A stretch of DNA of 25,963 nucleotides from contig NZ_CALPCU010000026.1 of the NCBI RefSeq assembly GCF_943193085.1, forward strand, positions 1-25,963, in the 5' to 3' direction. Source of the DNA: Vermiculatibacterium agrestimuris (GTDB lineage: Bacteria; Bacillota; Clostridia; Oscillospirales; Oscillospiraceae). Both the position numbers and the translations under genes were made by a program. The notes under the pieces were generated by a model. The model was given only the letters and a program-made list of their open reading frames with translations. It was not told where the DNA came from and did no database searches. Positions 1 through 7,676 of the stretch are shown one piece after another (positions within the stretch are counted from its first letter, which is position 1; every line of letters begins with the position of its first letter).

Positions 1-28
1 CCGGAGCGTTGCTCCGGCCCGTTTCTTT
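1..28 (+). terminator. Probable terminator of a gene left of the window
   Basis: A 7-bp GC-rich stem (1-7 with 11-17, loop GTT) is followed by CCCGTTTCTTT. The tail is interrupted, so this is a modest intrinsic terminator. It would close a gene lying before the window and insulate the infC promoter. Confidence 0.4.
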
Positions 29-56
29 CCGGCGGGATCCAGAGGCAAAATAATGC

Positions 57-85
57 TTGACAATGACGGGGGAGACTGTTATACT
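57..85 (+). promoter_or_regulatory. Sigma-A-type promoter of the infC operon
   Basis: The -35 box TTGACA (57-62) matches the consensus perfectly. A 17-nt spacer leads to TATACT (80-85). The expected transcription start is near 92, giving a leader of about 170 nt before infC. Confidence 0.85.
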
Positions 86-91
86 ATCAAA

Positions 92-221
92 GCACAATAA
101 AGAAGGAACGGTTTCGTCCTCACCTCCCGCCGCAGGCGAAGGGGTCAACATGGAAAGTACTCGCCGGAATACCGGCGTTGTTGTGTCATGTTGCGCGGAG
201 CCGTAAGGCTCTGCTTTTTTT
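92..221 (+). promoter_or_regulatory. L20-type ribosomal protein leader (attenuator) of infC-rpmI-rplT
   Basis: A structured leader of about 130 nt lies between a strong promoter and infC and ends in an intrinsic terminator. It includes a short CGCCGG/CCGGCG hairpin at 162-177 and further GC-rich pairing around 126-140. In Bacillus and relatives, ribosomal protein L20 binds such a leader and promotes premature termination, so excess L20 shuts down its own operon. The assignment rests on position, the terminator and the downstream gene order. I did not fold it against the Rfam L20_leader model. Confidence 0.72.
195..221 (+). terminator. Attenuator terminator in the infC leader
   Basis: A perfect 8-bp stem (195-202 with 207-214, counting one G-U pair) with loop GTAA is followed by seven T residues (215-221). 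It sits between the promoter and infC, so it must be conditional for the operon to be expressed. Confidence 0.82.
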
Positions 222-263
222 GTGCTCGTGTGTTAAGAGGGAACCCGAAGGAGGTGCGTTCAT

Positions 264-797
264 ATCAGCAGCAAACAGGGCCATCAGATCAACGAGGAGA
301 TCCGGGACAAGGAAGTGCGTCTGGTCTCCGCCGAGGGCGAACAGCTGGGCATCATGTCCGCGAAAGAGGCGCTGGAAAAGGCGGAAGAGGCCAACCTGGA
401 TCTGGTGAAGATCTCTCCCAATGCCGTACCTCCCGTGTGCAAGCTCATGGACTACGGAAAGTTTAAGTTCGAGCAGACCAAGCGGGAGAAAGAGGCCAAG
501 AAGAACCAGCACGTGGTGGAGATCAAGGAAGTACGGATGTCCCCCAGCATCGACATCAACGATTTTAACGTCAAGCTCCGCAACGCCCAGAAGTTTTTGG
601 CCGAGGGCGACCGGGTAAAGGTGACCGTGCGTTTCCGGGGCCGGGAAATGGCGCACACGGAGATCGGCAAGGAGCTGTTGCTGAAGTTCGCCGAGCAGTG
701 TGCCGATGTGGCCATCCTGGACAAGGAGCCCAAGCTGGATGGCCGGCATATGTCCATCTTCCTCAGCGCCAAAGTGGCCAAGGACAGCAAGAAGTAA
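264..797 (+). CDS. infC: Translation initiation factor IF-3, apparent AUC start codon
   Basis: IF-3 binds the 30S subunit, prevents premature joining of 50S and checks the start codon and initiator tRNA. The N-terminal segment HQINEEIRDKEVRLV and the C-terminal end are characteristic, and 177 residues is a normal length. The frame is closed by TAA at 234-236, and no ATG, GTG or TTG occurs between there and the conserved NEEIR segment. GTG at 315 would remove conserved residues. ATC at 264 lies 9 nt after AAGGAGG (248-254) and gives a start MSSKQGHQINEEIR, matching the family. A rare start codon (AUU, AUC or AUA) is a known autoregulatory trait of infC, because IF-3 discriminates against such codons. 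First gene of the infC-rpmI-rplT operon. Confidence 0.95.
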   Translation: MSSKQGHQINEEIRDKEVRLVSAEGEQLGIMSAKEALEKAEEANLDLVKISPNAVPPVCKLMDYGKFKFEQTKREKEAKKNQHVVEIKEVRMSPSIDINDFNVKLRNAQKFLAEGDRVKVTVRFRGREMAHTEIGKELLLKFAEQCADVAILDKEPKLDGRHMSIFLSAKVAKDSKK

Positions 798-831
798 GCA
801 AGCCGATATTTACGATAAAGGAGAAATCACT

Positions 832-1035
832 ATGCCGAAATTGAAGACCCATACCGGGGCGAAGAAAAGATTTAACCTGACCAAGACCGGCAAGGTCAAG
901 CGGGCCCACGCCTTTAAGTCCCACCTGCTCAACGGGCACGGGAAGGACACCAAGCGGAAGAGAGGCCTCCGCAAGGGCGCTTACGCTGATGTGACCAACG
1001 CGGCCACCATCAAGCGCATGATCCCTTACAAATAA
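832..1035 (+). CDS. rpmI: 50S ribosomal protein L35
   Basis: This is a 67-residue, very basic protein that begins MPKLKTHTGAKKRF and contains the family signature HLLNGHGKDTKRKRGLRKG. L35 is a small component of the large ribosomal subunit. A ribosome binding site AAAGGAG lies just upstream. It sits between infC and rplT, as in most Firmicutes, and is probably co-regulated by the L20 leader at the operon's 5' end. The N-terminus fits the family without extension, so the ATG at 832 is preferred over in-frame upstream starts inside infC. Confidence 0.97.
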   Translation: MPKLKTHTGAKKRFNLTKTGKVKRAHAFKSHLLNGHGKDTKRKRGLRKGAYADVTNAATIKRMIPYK

Positions 1036-1070
1036 TTTTGATCGTTACTGAGATTTAGGAGGTTTCTAAA

Positions 1071-1427
1071 ATGGCAAGAGTGAAAGGCGCGATGATGACG
1101 CGCAAGCGCAGAAATAAGATCCTGAAGCTGGCCAAGGGCTACTGGGGCGCGAAGAGCAAGCACTTCAAGATGGCCAACGAGCAGGTGATGAAGTCCCTGA
1201 AGTACGCCTACGTAGGACGTCGGCTGAAGAAGCGTGACTTCCGTTCCCTGTGGATCACCCGCATCTCCGCGGGCTGCAAGATGAACGGGATGAACTACTC
1301 CACCTTCGTCAACGGCCTGAAGAAGGCCGGTGTTGCCATCAACCGCAAGATGCTGGCCGAGATGGCTGTCAACGACAAACACGCCTTTACCCAGCTCACT
1401 GAGATCGCCAAGAAGGCCCTGGGTTAA
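1071..1427 (+). CDS. rplT: 50S ribosomal protein L20
   Basis: The protein is 118 residues, the usual length. The MARVKGAMMTRKRRNKILKL start and the segment RRLKKRDFRSLWITRI are diagnostic. L20 is needed early in 50S assembly, where its basic N-terminal extension threads into 23S rRNA. In this operon type it is also the repressor that binds the leader and triggers termination. AGGAGG at 1057-1062 precedes the ATG. The operon ends at a strong terminator just downstream. Confidence 0.97.
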   Translation: MARVKGAMMTRKRRNKILKLAKGYWGAKSKHFKMANEQVMKSLKYAYVGRRLKKRDFRSLWITRISAGCKMNGMNYSTFVNGLKKAGVAINRKMLAEMAVNDKHAFTQLTEIAKKALG

Positions 1428-1445
1428 GCAAGTAAAAAGCGATGA

Positions 1446-1481
1446 AAAGAGACGATTTCAGTTAGAAATCGTCTCTTTTTT
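1446..1481 (+). terminator. Terminator of the infC operon
   Basis: A 12-bp perfect stem (1448-1459 with 1465-1476, loop AGTTA) runs into a six-T tract. It lies 18 nt after the rplT stop codon. Confidence 0.92.
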
Positions 1482-1508
1482 CGTTATAGGAGTCAGAGGG
1501 AGGATCCT

Positions 1509-1766
1509 ATGGCAGAATTGACATCTATGATGAACATTGGCAAAGAGATGAAGCGAAAGCTGTTTTCGGTGGATATCCATTCGGCGGAGGAGCTTATGGC
1601 CGTCGGCGCGAAGGAGAGCTATCGGCGGCTGAAAACTCTCTATCCCAATATGTGCCTGGTTCATCTCTATGTTTTGGAAGGAGCGATCCAGAATACGGAA
1701 TATAATGCCCTGTCCAAGGAAAAGAGGCAGGAGCTGAAAGAATTCAGCGATATGTTGAAGGGATAA
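1509..1766 (+). CDS. TfoX/Sxy C-terminal-domain protein
   Basis: An 85-residue protein that resembles the stand-alone C-terminal domain of TfoX/Sxy proteins. Family-like features are LTSMMNIGKEMKRKLFSVDI near the N-terminus, the AEELMAVGAKESYRRLK segment and VLEGAIQNTEYNALSKEKRQ near the end. The fold is helix-hairpin-helix-like. Full TfoX proteins activate competence genes in Proteobacteria. The role of the single-domain version in Firmicutes is unknown, so no competence function should be assumed. The ribosome binding site is GGGAGG (1498-1503). No clear promoter is visible between the rplT terminator and this gene. It may share a transcript with the MATE gene 37 nt downstream. Confidence 0.8.
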   Translation: MAELTSMMNIGKEMKRKLFSVDIHSAEELMAVGAKESYRRLKTLYPNMCLVHLYVLEGAIQNTEYNALSKEKRQELKEFSDMLKG

Positions 1767-1803
1767 AGCAAAGGGCCGCATAATGGCACAAGGAGGTGAA
1801 AGA

Positions 1804-3162
1804 ATGCCCCAGAACGACTTTTCTCAGGGAAGGATGTCAAAAAATATTTTATCCATGGCCGTCCCAATGACGGCGGCCCAGCTTATCCATATCCTGTATA
1901 ATATCGTCGACCGGGTCTATTTGGGGCGGTTGGAAGGAGTTGGCCGACTGGCTATCACCGGATTGGGCCTGTGCCTGCCCGTCATCTCCGTTCTCATTGG
2001 CTTTGCCAACCTCTGTGGTATGGGTGGCGGGCCTCTGTGCTCCATCCACCGGGGGAGGGGGGAGAATGAAGAGGCGGAAAATGTAATGGGAAATTCCTTT
2101 ACGCTTCTTCTCATTTTTGGGGCGGTTCTCACAACGGTGGTGCTCCTCTTCAAGGGGCAGATCCTCTATCTTTTTGGTGCCAGCGACGAGACTTTCCCCT
2201 ATGCGGATGCCTACCTTACCATTTATGCCTGTGGCACTCTTTTTGTTATGATTGGTCTGGGAATGAATCCTTTCATCAATGCCCAAGGCTTTGGTCGAGT
2301 GGGGATGATGACGGTGACTCTGGGCGCGGTAATGAATCTGATCCTCGATCCCATCTTTATTTTCTTGTTCCAGATGGGGGTTCGGGGCGCGGCTATTGCC
2401 ACAGTTATCTCCCAGGGGTGCTCGGCGGTTTGGGTGCTCCGATTCCTCACAGGGCCCAGAGCGTTGCTGCATCTGCGACGTTCCGCCCTAAGCCTGCAGT
2501 GGCGACGGGTGCGCCAGATCCTGGCATTGGGCTTTTCCAGTTTTGTTATGGCCATGACAAACTCTCTTGTCCAGGCGCTGTGCAACGCTACCCTCCAGAG
2601 CGTGGGCGGCGACATTTACGTCAGTGTAATGACGGTCATCAACTCAGTGCGGGAGGTGGTGACCGCGCCTCTGGTGGGGATCACGAACGGTGCGCAGCCG
2701 GTGCTTGGCTATAATTACGGCGCCAAGCGGTACAACCGGGTGCGGGAGGGGATCCGTTTTACCGAGGCCTCGGGGATCGGCTACACGACGCTGGCGTGGA
2801 TATTGGTGATGTGTTTTCCCCATATTTTTATCCACGTGTTCAACAGCGAGCCGGAGCTTTTAGCGGCGGGAGTACCGGCCTTTCGCATCTATTTTGCCGC
2901 CTTTTTCTGCCAGGCCTTTCAACAGACCACCCAGTCCATCACGGTAGCGCTCAACCGCTCTAAGACTGCCATATTTTTCTCTCTGTTTCGCAAGGCGGTG
3001 ATCGTGGCCCCGCTGACGGTGCTTCTGCCCAGGATAGGGCTGGGGGTGGACGGGGTGTTCATGGCGGAGCCGGTCTCCAACGTGGTGGGTGGATTCGCCT
3101 GCTTTATTACCATGGTTTTGACCGTCTACATTCCGCTGGGACATATGCAGGATAAGACATAA
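1804..3162 (+). CDS. MATE family multidrug/cation efflux transporter
   Basis: A 452-residue integral membrane protein with about 12 hydrophobic segments. The N-terminal LSMAVPMTAAQLIHILYNIVD and the internal GMNPFINAQGFGRVGMM and NGAQPVLGYNYGA segments mark the MATE/MepA-like (NorM) family. Such carriers export drugs or metabolites in exchange for H+ or Na+. The substrate cannot be read from sequence. ATG at 1804 is chosen because AAGGAGGTG (1790-1798) sits 5 nt before it. The in-frame ATG at 1783 has no such site. The gene ends at a strong terminator. Confidence 0.9.
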   Translation: MPQNDFSQGRMSKNILSMAVPMTAAQLIHILYNIVDRVYLGRLEGVGRLAITGLGLCLPVISVLIGFANLCGMGGGPLCSIHRGRGENEEAENVMGNSFTLLLIFGAVLTTVVLLFKGQILYLFGASDETFPYADAYLTIYACGTLFVMIGLGMNPFINAQGFGRVGMMTVTLGAVMNLILDPIFIFLFQMGVRGAAIATVISQGCSAVWVLRFLTGPRALLHLRRSALSLQWRRVRQILALGFSSFVMAMTNSLVQALCNATLQSVGGDIYVSVMTVINSVREVVTAPLVGITNGAQPVLGYNYGAKRYNRVREGIRFTEASGIGYTTLAWILVMCFPHIFIHVFNSEPELLAAGVPAFRIYFAAFFCQAFQQTTQSITVALNRSKTAIFFSLFRKAVIVAPLTVLLPRIGLGVDGVFMAEPVSNVVGGFACFITMVLTVYIPLGHMQDKT

Positions 3163-3171
3163 CCTTACATT

Positions 3172-3205
3172 TGGAGGGCCGCTTTTGAGCGGCCCTCCAT
3201 TTTTT
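3172..3205 (+). terminator. Terminator after the MATE gene
   Basis: An 11-bp perfect stem (3172-3182 with 3189-3199, loop TTTTGA) is followed by six T residues. It separates the MATE gene from the sigma factor unit. Confidence 0.92.
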
Positions 3206-3297
3206 CAAAAAAATTTCATCCGGGTTGAGATTTTTTGCCCCTCTGCGGGGTATTCTCAGTGAAAGCGCTTTCCAAGACCCATGAAAGGGGGGCCAAC

Positions 3298-3801
3298 ATG
3301 ACCGACGAAGCATTTGAACAGGCTGTTCGGGACTATGCCAACACGGTCTACCGGGTGGCCTGTCACGCGGTGAAAGACCATTCCGAGGCGGAGGACGTGA
3401 CCCAGACAGTCCTGCTGCGGCTCTACCAGAGCGCCCCGCCCTTTGAGGGCCCGGAGCATTTAAAGCACTGGCTGCTCCGGGTGACAGTGAATGAGAGCCG
3501 AAAGGTGCTCCGCTCTGCCTGGCGGCGGCGAACGGTGTCCCTGGAGGACTGGGACGGCCCGGCCCCGGAGGGAGAGGACGCCGGTGTGTTGGAGGCAGTG
3601 ATGGCGCTGGAGACCAAATACCGGCTGCCGGTCTATCTCTACTACTATGAGGGCTGCTCCGTCAAGGAAACTGCCCGGATATTGGGAAGCAATCCATCCA
3701 CCGTTCAAACCCGGCTGCAAAGGGCCCGGGCAAAATTGAAATATACGCTGACCGAAGAAGAGGAGGGAACAGGCCATGTTCGACCCCAGATCGTACCGTG
3801 A
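3298..3801 (+). CDS. ECF-type RNA polymerase sigma factor
   Basis: A 167-residue sigma-70-family protein of ECF size. Region 2 covers roughly residues 5-75 (YANTVYRVACHAVKDHSEAE, then DVTQTVLLRLY). Region 4 covers about 110-155 and has the helix-turn-helix SVKETARILGSNPSTVQTRL. Sigma-3 is absent. The start at 3298 follows AAAGGGGGG and gives the usual N-terminus. Its last 26 bp overlap the next gene, a membrane-anchored protein likely to be its anti-sigma factor. Between the MATE terminator and this gene there is a CCCC/GGGG mini-hairpin (3238-3250) and the AT-rich stretch TTGAGATTTTTT, which may contain the sigma factor's own promoter. I could not identify the boxes with confidence. Confidence 0.88.
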   Translation: MTDEAFEQAVRDYANTVYRVACHAVKDHSEAEDVTQTVLLRLYQSAPPFEGPEHLKHWLLRVTVNESRKVLRSAWRRRTVSLEDWDGPAPEGEDAGVLEAVMALETKYRLPVYLYYYEGCSVKETARILGSNPSTVQTRLQRARAKLKYTLTEEEEGTGHVRPQIVP

Positions 3802-4423
3802 GGCCTGCGACATGCTGGCCCTGGACACAGAGAAAATCGAGGAGATGATCACTATGACTGAAAATAGTAAGAAAACGACCGTCCGCCGTCCCGCCCGGGT
3901 GGCGATGCTGGCCGCCGCGATGGTGGCCGCTCTGGGCATTACCGCCAGTGCCGCCGAGCTCCCTGCGGTGCAGGAGTTCTTCGCCACCGTTTTTGTGACT
4001 GTCACCAGCGACGCCGCCGGGCTCAAGCTCCCCAGCGTGGCTGTGGAGGAGCGGGAGGGCCGCTCCATCCTGATCGTGGACGGAGAGGAGACCGACGTCA
4101 CCGACGCTCTGGCCCGGGAGGGCGGATACCTCTACGAGGGGGACGGCTTCCAGGTGGCGGTGGATGAGAACGGCGTGGCCACCGTCACCACTTACAGCGA
4201 TGACGGAATGTCGGTGAGCTATTCCACCGAACACGAGGATGTTCAGGGCGGCACAGTCTACAAGGTGACTACCGACGGCGATGGGCAGGACCTTCATAAC
4301 TACAATATTATCACCGATGTGAAGGGAGCGGAGGTACTCACAGAGGGCGAAGGGATGTCCACCTATGAGGTCACCGCCGGCGACAGCGGCACTGTCATTG
4401 TGAAGAGCGCCACAGAGAAATAA
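3776..4423 (+). CDS. Membrane-anchored probable anti-sigma factor
   Basis: A 215-residue protein with a short cytoplasmic N-terminus (SYREACDMLALDTEKIEEMI, residues 6-25), a basic stretch, one membrane segment at about 41-60, and an acidic, threonine- and valine-rich extracellular domain of about 150 residues. This layout matches anti-sigma factors encoded directly after ECF sigma genes: the N-terminus binds the sigma factor and the outer domain senses a signal. I do not recognise the outer domain. Translation is probably coupled, since the ATG lies 26 bp inside the sigma gene after GAGGAGGGA. An alternative start at ATG 3854 would remove the putative sigma-binding segment. A terminator follows. 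Confidence 0.7.
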   Translation: MFDPRSYREACDMLALDTEKIEEMITMTENSKKTTVRRPARVAMLAAAMVAALGITASAAELPAVQEFFATVFVTVTSDAAGLKLPSVAVEEREGRSILIVDGEETDVTDALAREGGYLYEGDGFQVAVDENGVATVTTYSDDGMSVSYSTEHEDVQGGTVYKVTTDGDGQDLHNYNIITDVKGAEVLTEGEGMSTYEVTAGDSGTVIVKSATEK

Positions 4424-4438
4424 GGAAAAATTGAGAGG

Positions 4439-4463
4439 CCGCCCCGGAAACGGGGCGGTTTTT
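4439..4463 (+). terminator. Terminator of the sigma/anti-sigma unit
   Basis: An 8-bp GC-rich stem (4439-4446 with 4451-4458) with a GAAA tetraloop is followed by five T residues. Confidence 0.9.
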
Positions 4464-4464
4464 C

Positions 4465-4493
4465 TTGCCCTCATAGGGGAAAGCTGGTATACT
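4465..4493 (+). promoter_or_regulatory. Promoter of the polA operon (extended -10)
   Basis: TTGCCC (4465-4470), a 17-nt spacer and TATACT (4488-4493), preceded by TGG, which is an extended -10 motif. It starts 2 nt after the previous terminator's T-tract and 41 nt before the polA ATG. Confidence 0.75.
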
Positions 4494-4533
4494 GTATTTT
4501 GAAATTTTATGTCCCTTTCAAGGAGGGCTTTTT

Positions 4534-7212
4534 ATGAAGCTCATGGTCATTGACGGCAATTCCATCCTGAATCGGGCCTTTTATGGGGTCAGGCCCCTGT
4601 CTACCCGGGACGGGATCCCCACCAACGCCGTGTTCGGCTTTCTCAACATTCTGCTGAAGCTGGTGGAGGAGGAGAAGCCGGAGGCCCTGTGCTGTACCTT
4701 CGACCTGAAGGCGCCCACCTTCCGGCACTTGGCCTACGAGGGCTATAAGGCCCAGCGCAAGCCCATGCCGGAGGAGCTGGCGGCTCAGCTGCCCATTATC
4801 CGGGAGGTGTTGGACGCCATGTCCATCCCCCGGTATGAGCTGGAGGGGTGGGAGGCCGACGACCTGATCGGTACCATCGCCCGCATCGACGAAGCCGCAG
4901 GCTGGGAGACGGTGGTCGTAACGGGAGACAAGGATTCCCTCCAGCTTATCACCGACCATGTGACGGTGAAGCTGGTGACCTCCCGTATGGGTCAGACTAC
5001 CACCCGGGACATGACCCCGGCAGCCTTTCGGGAGGAGTATGGCTTCGACCCCATTCACATCATCGATCTGAAGGCCCTCATGGGAGATTCCTCCGACAAT
5101 ATCCCCGGCGTGAAGGGGGTGGGGGAGAAGACCGCCATGGGGCTCATCCAGCTCTATGGCTCCATCGGCCACCTCTATGACCATATGCCCGATATCTGCC
5201 AGGCCCCCGGTACCCCCGCCAAGCCCGGCGTTGTGAAAAAGCTCTCTGAGGGAGAGGCGGACGCCCGGATGAGCTATGACCTGGCCACCATCCACACCGA
5301 CGCCCCTATCGGCTTTCAGCCGGAGGAAGCCGTCCGGAGACCGGCAAAGGAGGGGGAGCTTTACGAGCTGCTGCTCCGGCTGGAGTTTGCGAAGCTCATT
5401 GACCGGCTGGGACTGAAAGGCCCTCAGGGTGAAGTGCGCGGAGAGGAGACGGTTTTTTCTGGTACGTGTAACGCCGAGACGGTGGAGGGAAACGAGCGTA
5501 CAGAGGCCCTCTTGGCCCTCTATGAAAAAGCCCCCTGGGTGGGCGTGCTGGCGCTGCCCGACCTGAACGGCTTGGCGGTGGGGTGCTGGGAGAGCGGGGA
5601 GGATTTCCGCACCGCGCTCTTTTTCCCGGATCGGGTACCGGGGTACAATGATTTTTTGAAGACCCTTTTTTCCGAAAGGGTGAAGAAGGTTTCCCACCGG
5701 GTAAAGGATCTGATGAATTCCCTTCTGGGTGAGGGGCTGTCCACCGGGGGCTTCCTTTTTGACACGGAGCTGGCGGCCTATCTTCTCTCGCCTACCGACG
5801 GCAGCTATGAGCTGGACAAGCTGGGCATGGCCCGGTTCCATCAGGAGTACCCCAAGGCCAAAGACTATCTTGCGGCCGACGCCTTTGCCCCCTTGGCCGA
5901 CCACACGGCGGCAGAGGCGGCCCTTCACGCCCACTGTATGTTGGTCTGTACCCTGTGGGAAGAGATGGCGGCCCAGCTCAAGGAGCTGGCGCTGGACAAG
6001 GTCTACTATGAGCTGGAGCTGCCTTTGTGCCCGGTGCTGGCCGAGATGGAACGCGCCGGAGTGCTGGTGGATCGAAGGGCACTGGCCCAATTCGGAGAGA
6101 TGCTGGACGAGCGGCTCAAGGCGGATGAGGCCGCCATCTATGCGTTGGCGGGGGAGCAGTTCAATATCAACTCCACCCAGCAGTTGGGGCATATCCTCTT
6201 TGACAAGCTGGGCCTGCCCCCGGTGAAGAAGACCAAGACGGGCTATTCCACCAACGCGGAGGTGCTGGAGAAGCTGCGGGGCCAGCATGATATCATCGAC
6301 CTCATTTTAGAATACCGGCAGTACGCCAAGCTGAAATCTACCTACGTGGACGGCCTGGACAAGGTCATCGAGGAGGACGGACGCATCCGCACCTCCTTCC
6401 AGAACACGGTCACCGCCACTGGACGGCTCTCCTCCACCGAGCCCAATCTGCAGAATATTCCCGTGCGCACTGAGCTGGGGGCCAAGCTGCGGTATATGTT
6501 CGTGGCGGCGGCCGGGAATGTGCTGGTAGACGCCGACTACTCTCAGATCGAGCTGCGGCTTCTGGCCCACATCGCCGGGGATACTGCCATGCAGGCGGCG
6601 TTTTTGAGTGGGGAGGACGTCCACACTGCTACCGCGGCCCAGGTTTTTGGCGTGGACACAAAGGACGTCACCCATGAGATGCGCCGAAGGGCCAAGGCGG
6701 TGAATTTTGGGATCGTCTATGGGATCTCCGCCTTTTCCCTGTCAGAGGATATCCACGTGCCGGTCTATGAGGCTAAGGAGTATATGGAGCGGTATCTGAC
6801 CACCTTCGACGGGGTGGCCGGATATCAGACCCGGATCGTGGAGGAAGCCAAGGACAGAGGATATGTGACGACCCTTATGGGCCGCCGGCGGTGGCTGCCG
6901 GAGCTGAAGTCCTCCAACTACAACTTGCGCGCCTTCGGTGAGCGGGTGGCCCTTAATATGCCCATCCAGGGCACGGCGGCCGACGTGATCAAGCTGGCCA
7001 TGATCCGGGTACGGAACGCCATGAAGCAGGCGGGTCTGAAGGCAAAGCTCATCCTGCAAGTCCACGACGAGCTCATTGTGGAATGTCCGGAGGAGGAGGC
7101 GGAGCAGGTAAAGACCCTGCTCAGCCGCGAGATGGAGGATGCGGTGCACTATGCCGTGCCCCTGCGGGCGGACGCCGCTGTCGGAAAGAGCTGGGGGGAG
7201 GCAAAGGGATGA
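4534..7212 (+). CDS. polA: DNA polymerase I, proofreading domain degenerate
   Basis: Pol I removes RNA primers and fills gaps in replication and repair. The protein is 892 residues, full length. The 5'-nuclease domain is intact (MVIDGNSILNRAFYG at the start, WEADDLIGT, GDSSDNIPGVKGVGEKT). Polymerase motif A is VDADYSQIELR (665-675), motif B is RRRAKAVNFGIVYGIS (717-732), and motif C is VHDEL with Asp845. In the middle domain the first exonuclease motif DTE is replaced by a stretch reading LPDLN, and the last aspartate (DADV in E. coli) is replaced by alanine-rich sequence. Asp392 and Asp410 remain. The 3'-5' exonuclease is therefore probably dead, as in Bacillus and Thermus enzymes. AAGGAGG (4520-4526) precedes the ATG. 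The stop overlaps the rimI start. Confidence 0.97.
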   Translation: MKLMVIDGNSILNRAFYGVRPLSTRDGIPTNAVFGFLNILLKLVEEEKPEALCCTFDLKAPTFRHLAYEGYKAQRKPMPEELAAQLPIIREVLDAMSIPRYELEGWEADDLIGTIARIDEAAGWETVVVTGDKDSLQLITDHVTVKLVTSRMGQTTTRDMTPAAFREEYGFDPIHIIDLKALMGDSSDNIPGVKGVGEKTAMGLIQLYGSIGHLYDHMPDICQAPGTPAKPGVVKKLSEGEADARMSYDLATIHTDAPIGFQPEEAVRRPAKEGELYELLLRLEFAKLIDRLGLKGPQGEVRGEETVFSGTCNAETVEGNERTEALLALYEKAPWVGVLALPDLNGLAVGCWESGEDFRTALFFPDRVPGYNDFLKTLFSERVKKVSHRVKDLMNSLLGEGLSTGGFLFDTELAAYLLSPTDGSYELDKLGMARFHQEYPKAKDYLAADAFAPLADHTAAEAALHAHCMLVCTLWEEMAAQLKELALDKVYYELELPLCPVLAEMERAGVLVDRRALAQFGEMLDERLKADEAAIYALAGEQFNINSTQQLGHILFDKLGLPPVKKTKTGYSTNAEVLEKLRGQHDIIDLILEYRQYAKLKSTYVDGLDKVIEEDGRIRTSFQNTVTATGRLSSTEPNLQNIPVRTELGAKLRYMFVAAAGNVLVDADYSQIELRLLAHIAGDTAMQAAFLSGEDVHTATAAQVFGVDTKDVTHEMRRRAKAVNFGIVYGISAFSLSEDIHVPVYEAKEYMERYLTTFDGVAGYQTRIVEEAKDRGYVTTLMGRRRWLPELKSSNYNLRAFGERVALNMPIQGTAADVIKLAMIRVRNAMKQAGLKAKLILQVHDELIVECPEEEAEQVKTLLSREMEDAVHYAVPLRADAAVGKSWGEAKG

Positions 7213-7676
7213 AAAACTATAAGCTGGTTCCTATGGATAAAAGCCACATCGCCGAAATCGCACAGATCGAGCGGGAGTGCTTTTCCGACCCCTGGTCGGA
7301 GACCTCTCTGGAGGAGGAGCTTTACAATCCGCTTTGTTCCTTTATTGTGGCGCAGCGGCCGGACGGGGCGGTGTTGGGCTATGCCGGGCTCCACGCGGTG
7401 ATGGACGAGGGGTATATCGACAATGTGGCCGTTCGGGAGGATTACCGGGGAGGCGGCATTGCCGATGACCTGGTGGATGTATTCGTCCGCTTCGGTCAGG
7501 AGCATCTGGCGTTCCTTACGCTGGAGGTGCGGCCCTCTAATGAGCCTGCCATCCAGCTCTACATGAAGCACGGCTTTGTCCAGGTCGGCCGGCGGAACAA
7601 TTACTACGAAAATCCCAGGGAGGACGCGATCATTATGACCCTGGAATTCAAAAGGGAGGAGGATGCTCATGAATGA
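7209..7676 (+). CDS. rimI: Ribosomal protein S18-alanine N-acetyltransferase-like GNAT protein
   Basis: A 155-residue GNAT acetyltransferase. The features are IAQIERECFSDPWSETSLEEE near the N-terminus, the acetyl-CoA loop in VAVREDYRGGGIADDL, and the C-terminal RPSNEPAIQLYMKHGF, all typical of RimI. RimI acetylates the N-terminal alanine of ribosomal protein S18. Bacterial homologues may have wider substrates. The start ATG at 7209 overlaps the polA stop (ATGA), implying translational coupling. Linkage to tsaD two genes downstream is common in bacteria and supports the call. Paralogous GNAT enzymes cannot be ruled out. Confidence 0.85.
   Translation: MKNYKLVPMDKSHIAEIAQIERECFSDPWSETSLEEELYNPLCSFIVAQRPDGAVLGYAGLHAVMDEGYIDNVAVREDYRGGGIADDLVDVFVRFGQEHLAFLTLEVRPSNEPAIQLYMKHGFVQVGRRNNYYENPREDAIIMTLEFKREEDAHE

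Noticed and set aside
315..797. infC starting at GTG 315
   Set aside because: It would remove the conserved NEEIRDKE segment and leaves the strong ribosome binding site 60 nt away.
4507..6288. Long open frame on the minus strand opposite polA
   Set aside because: GC-rich codon bias leaves antisense frames open. The plus strand carries clear polA motifs and the antisense protein is a low-complexity His/Gly/Leu/Gln-rich sequence with no family features.
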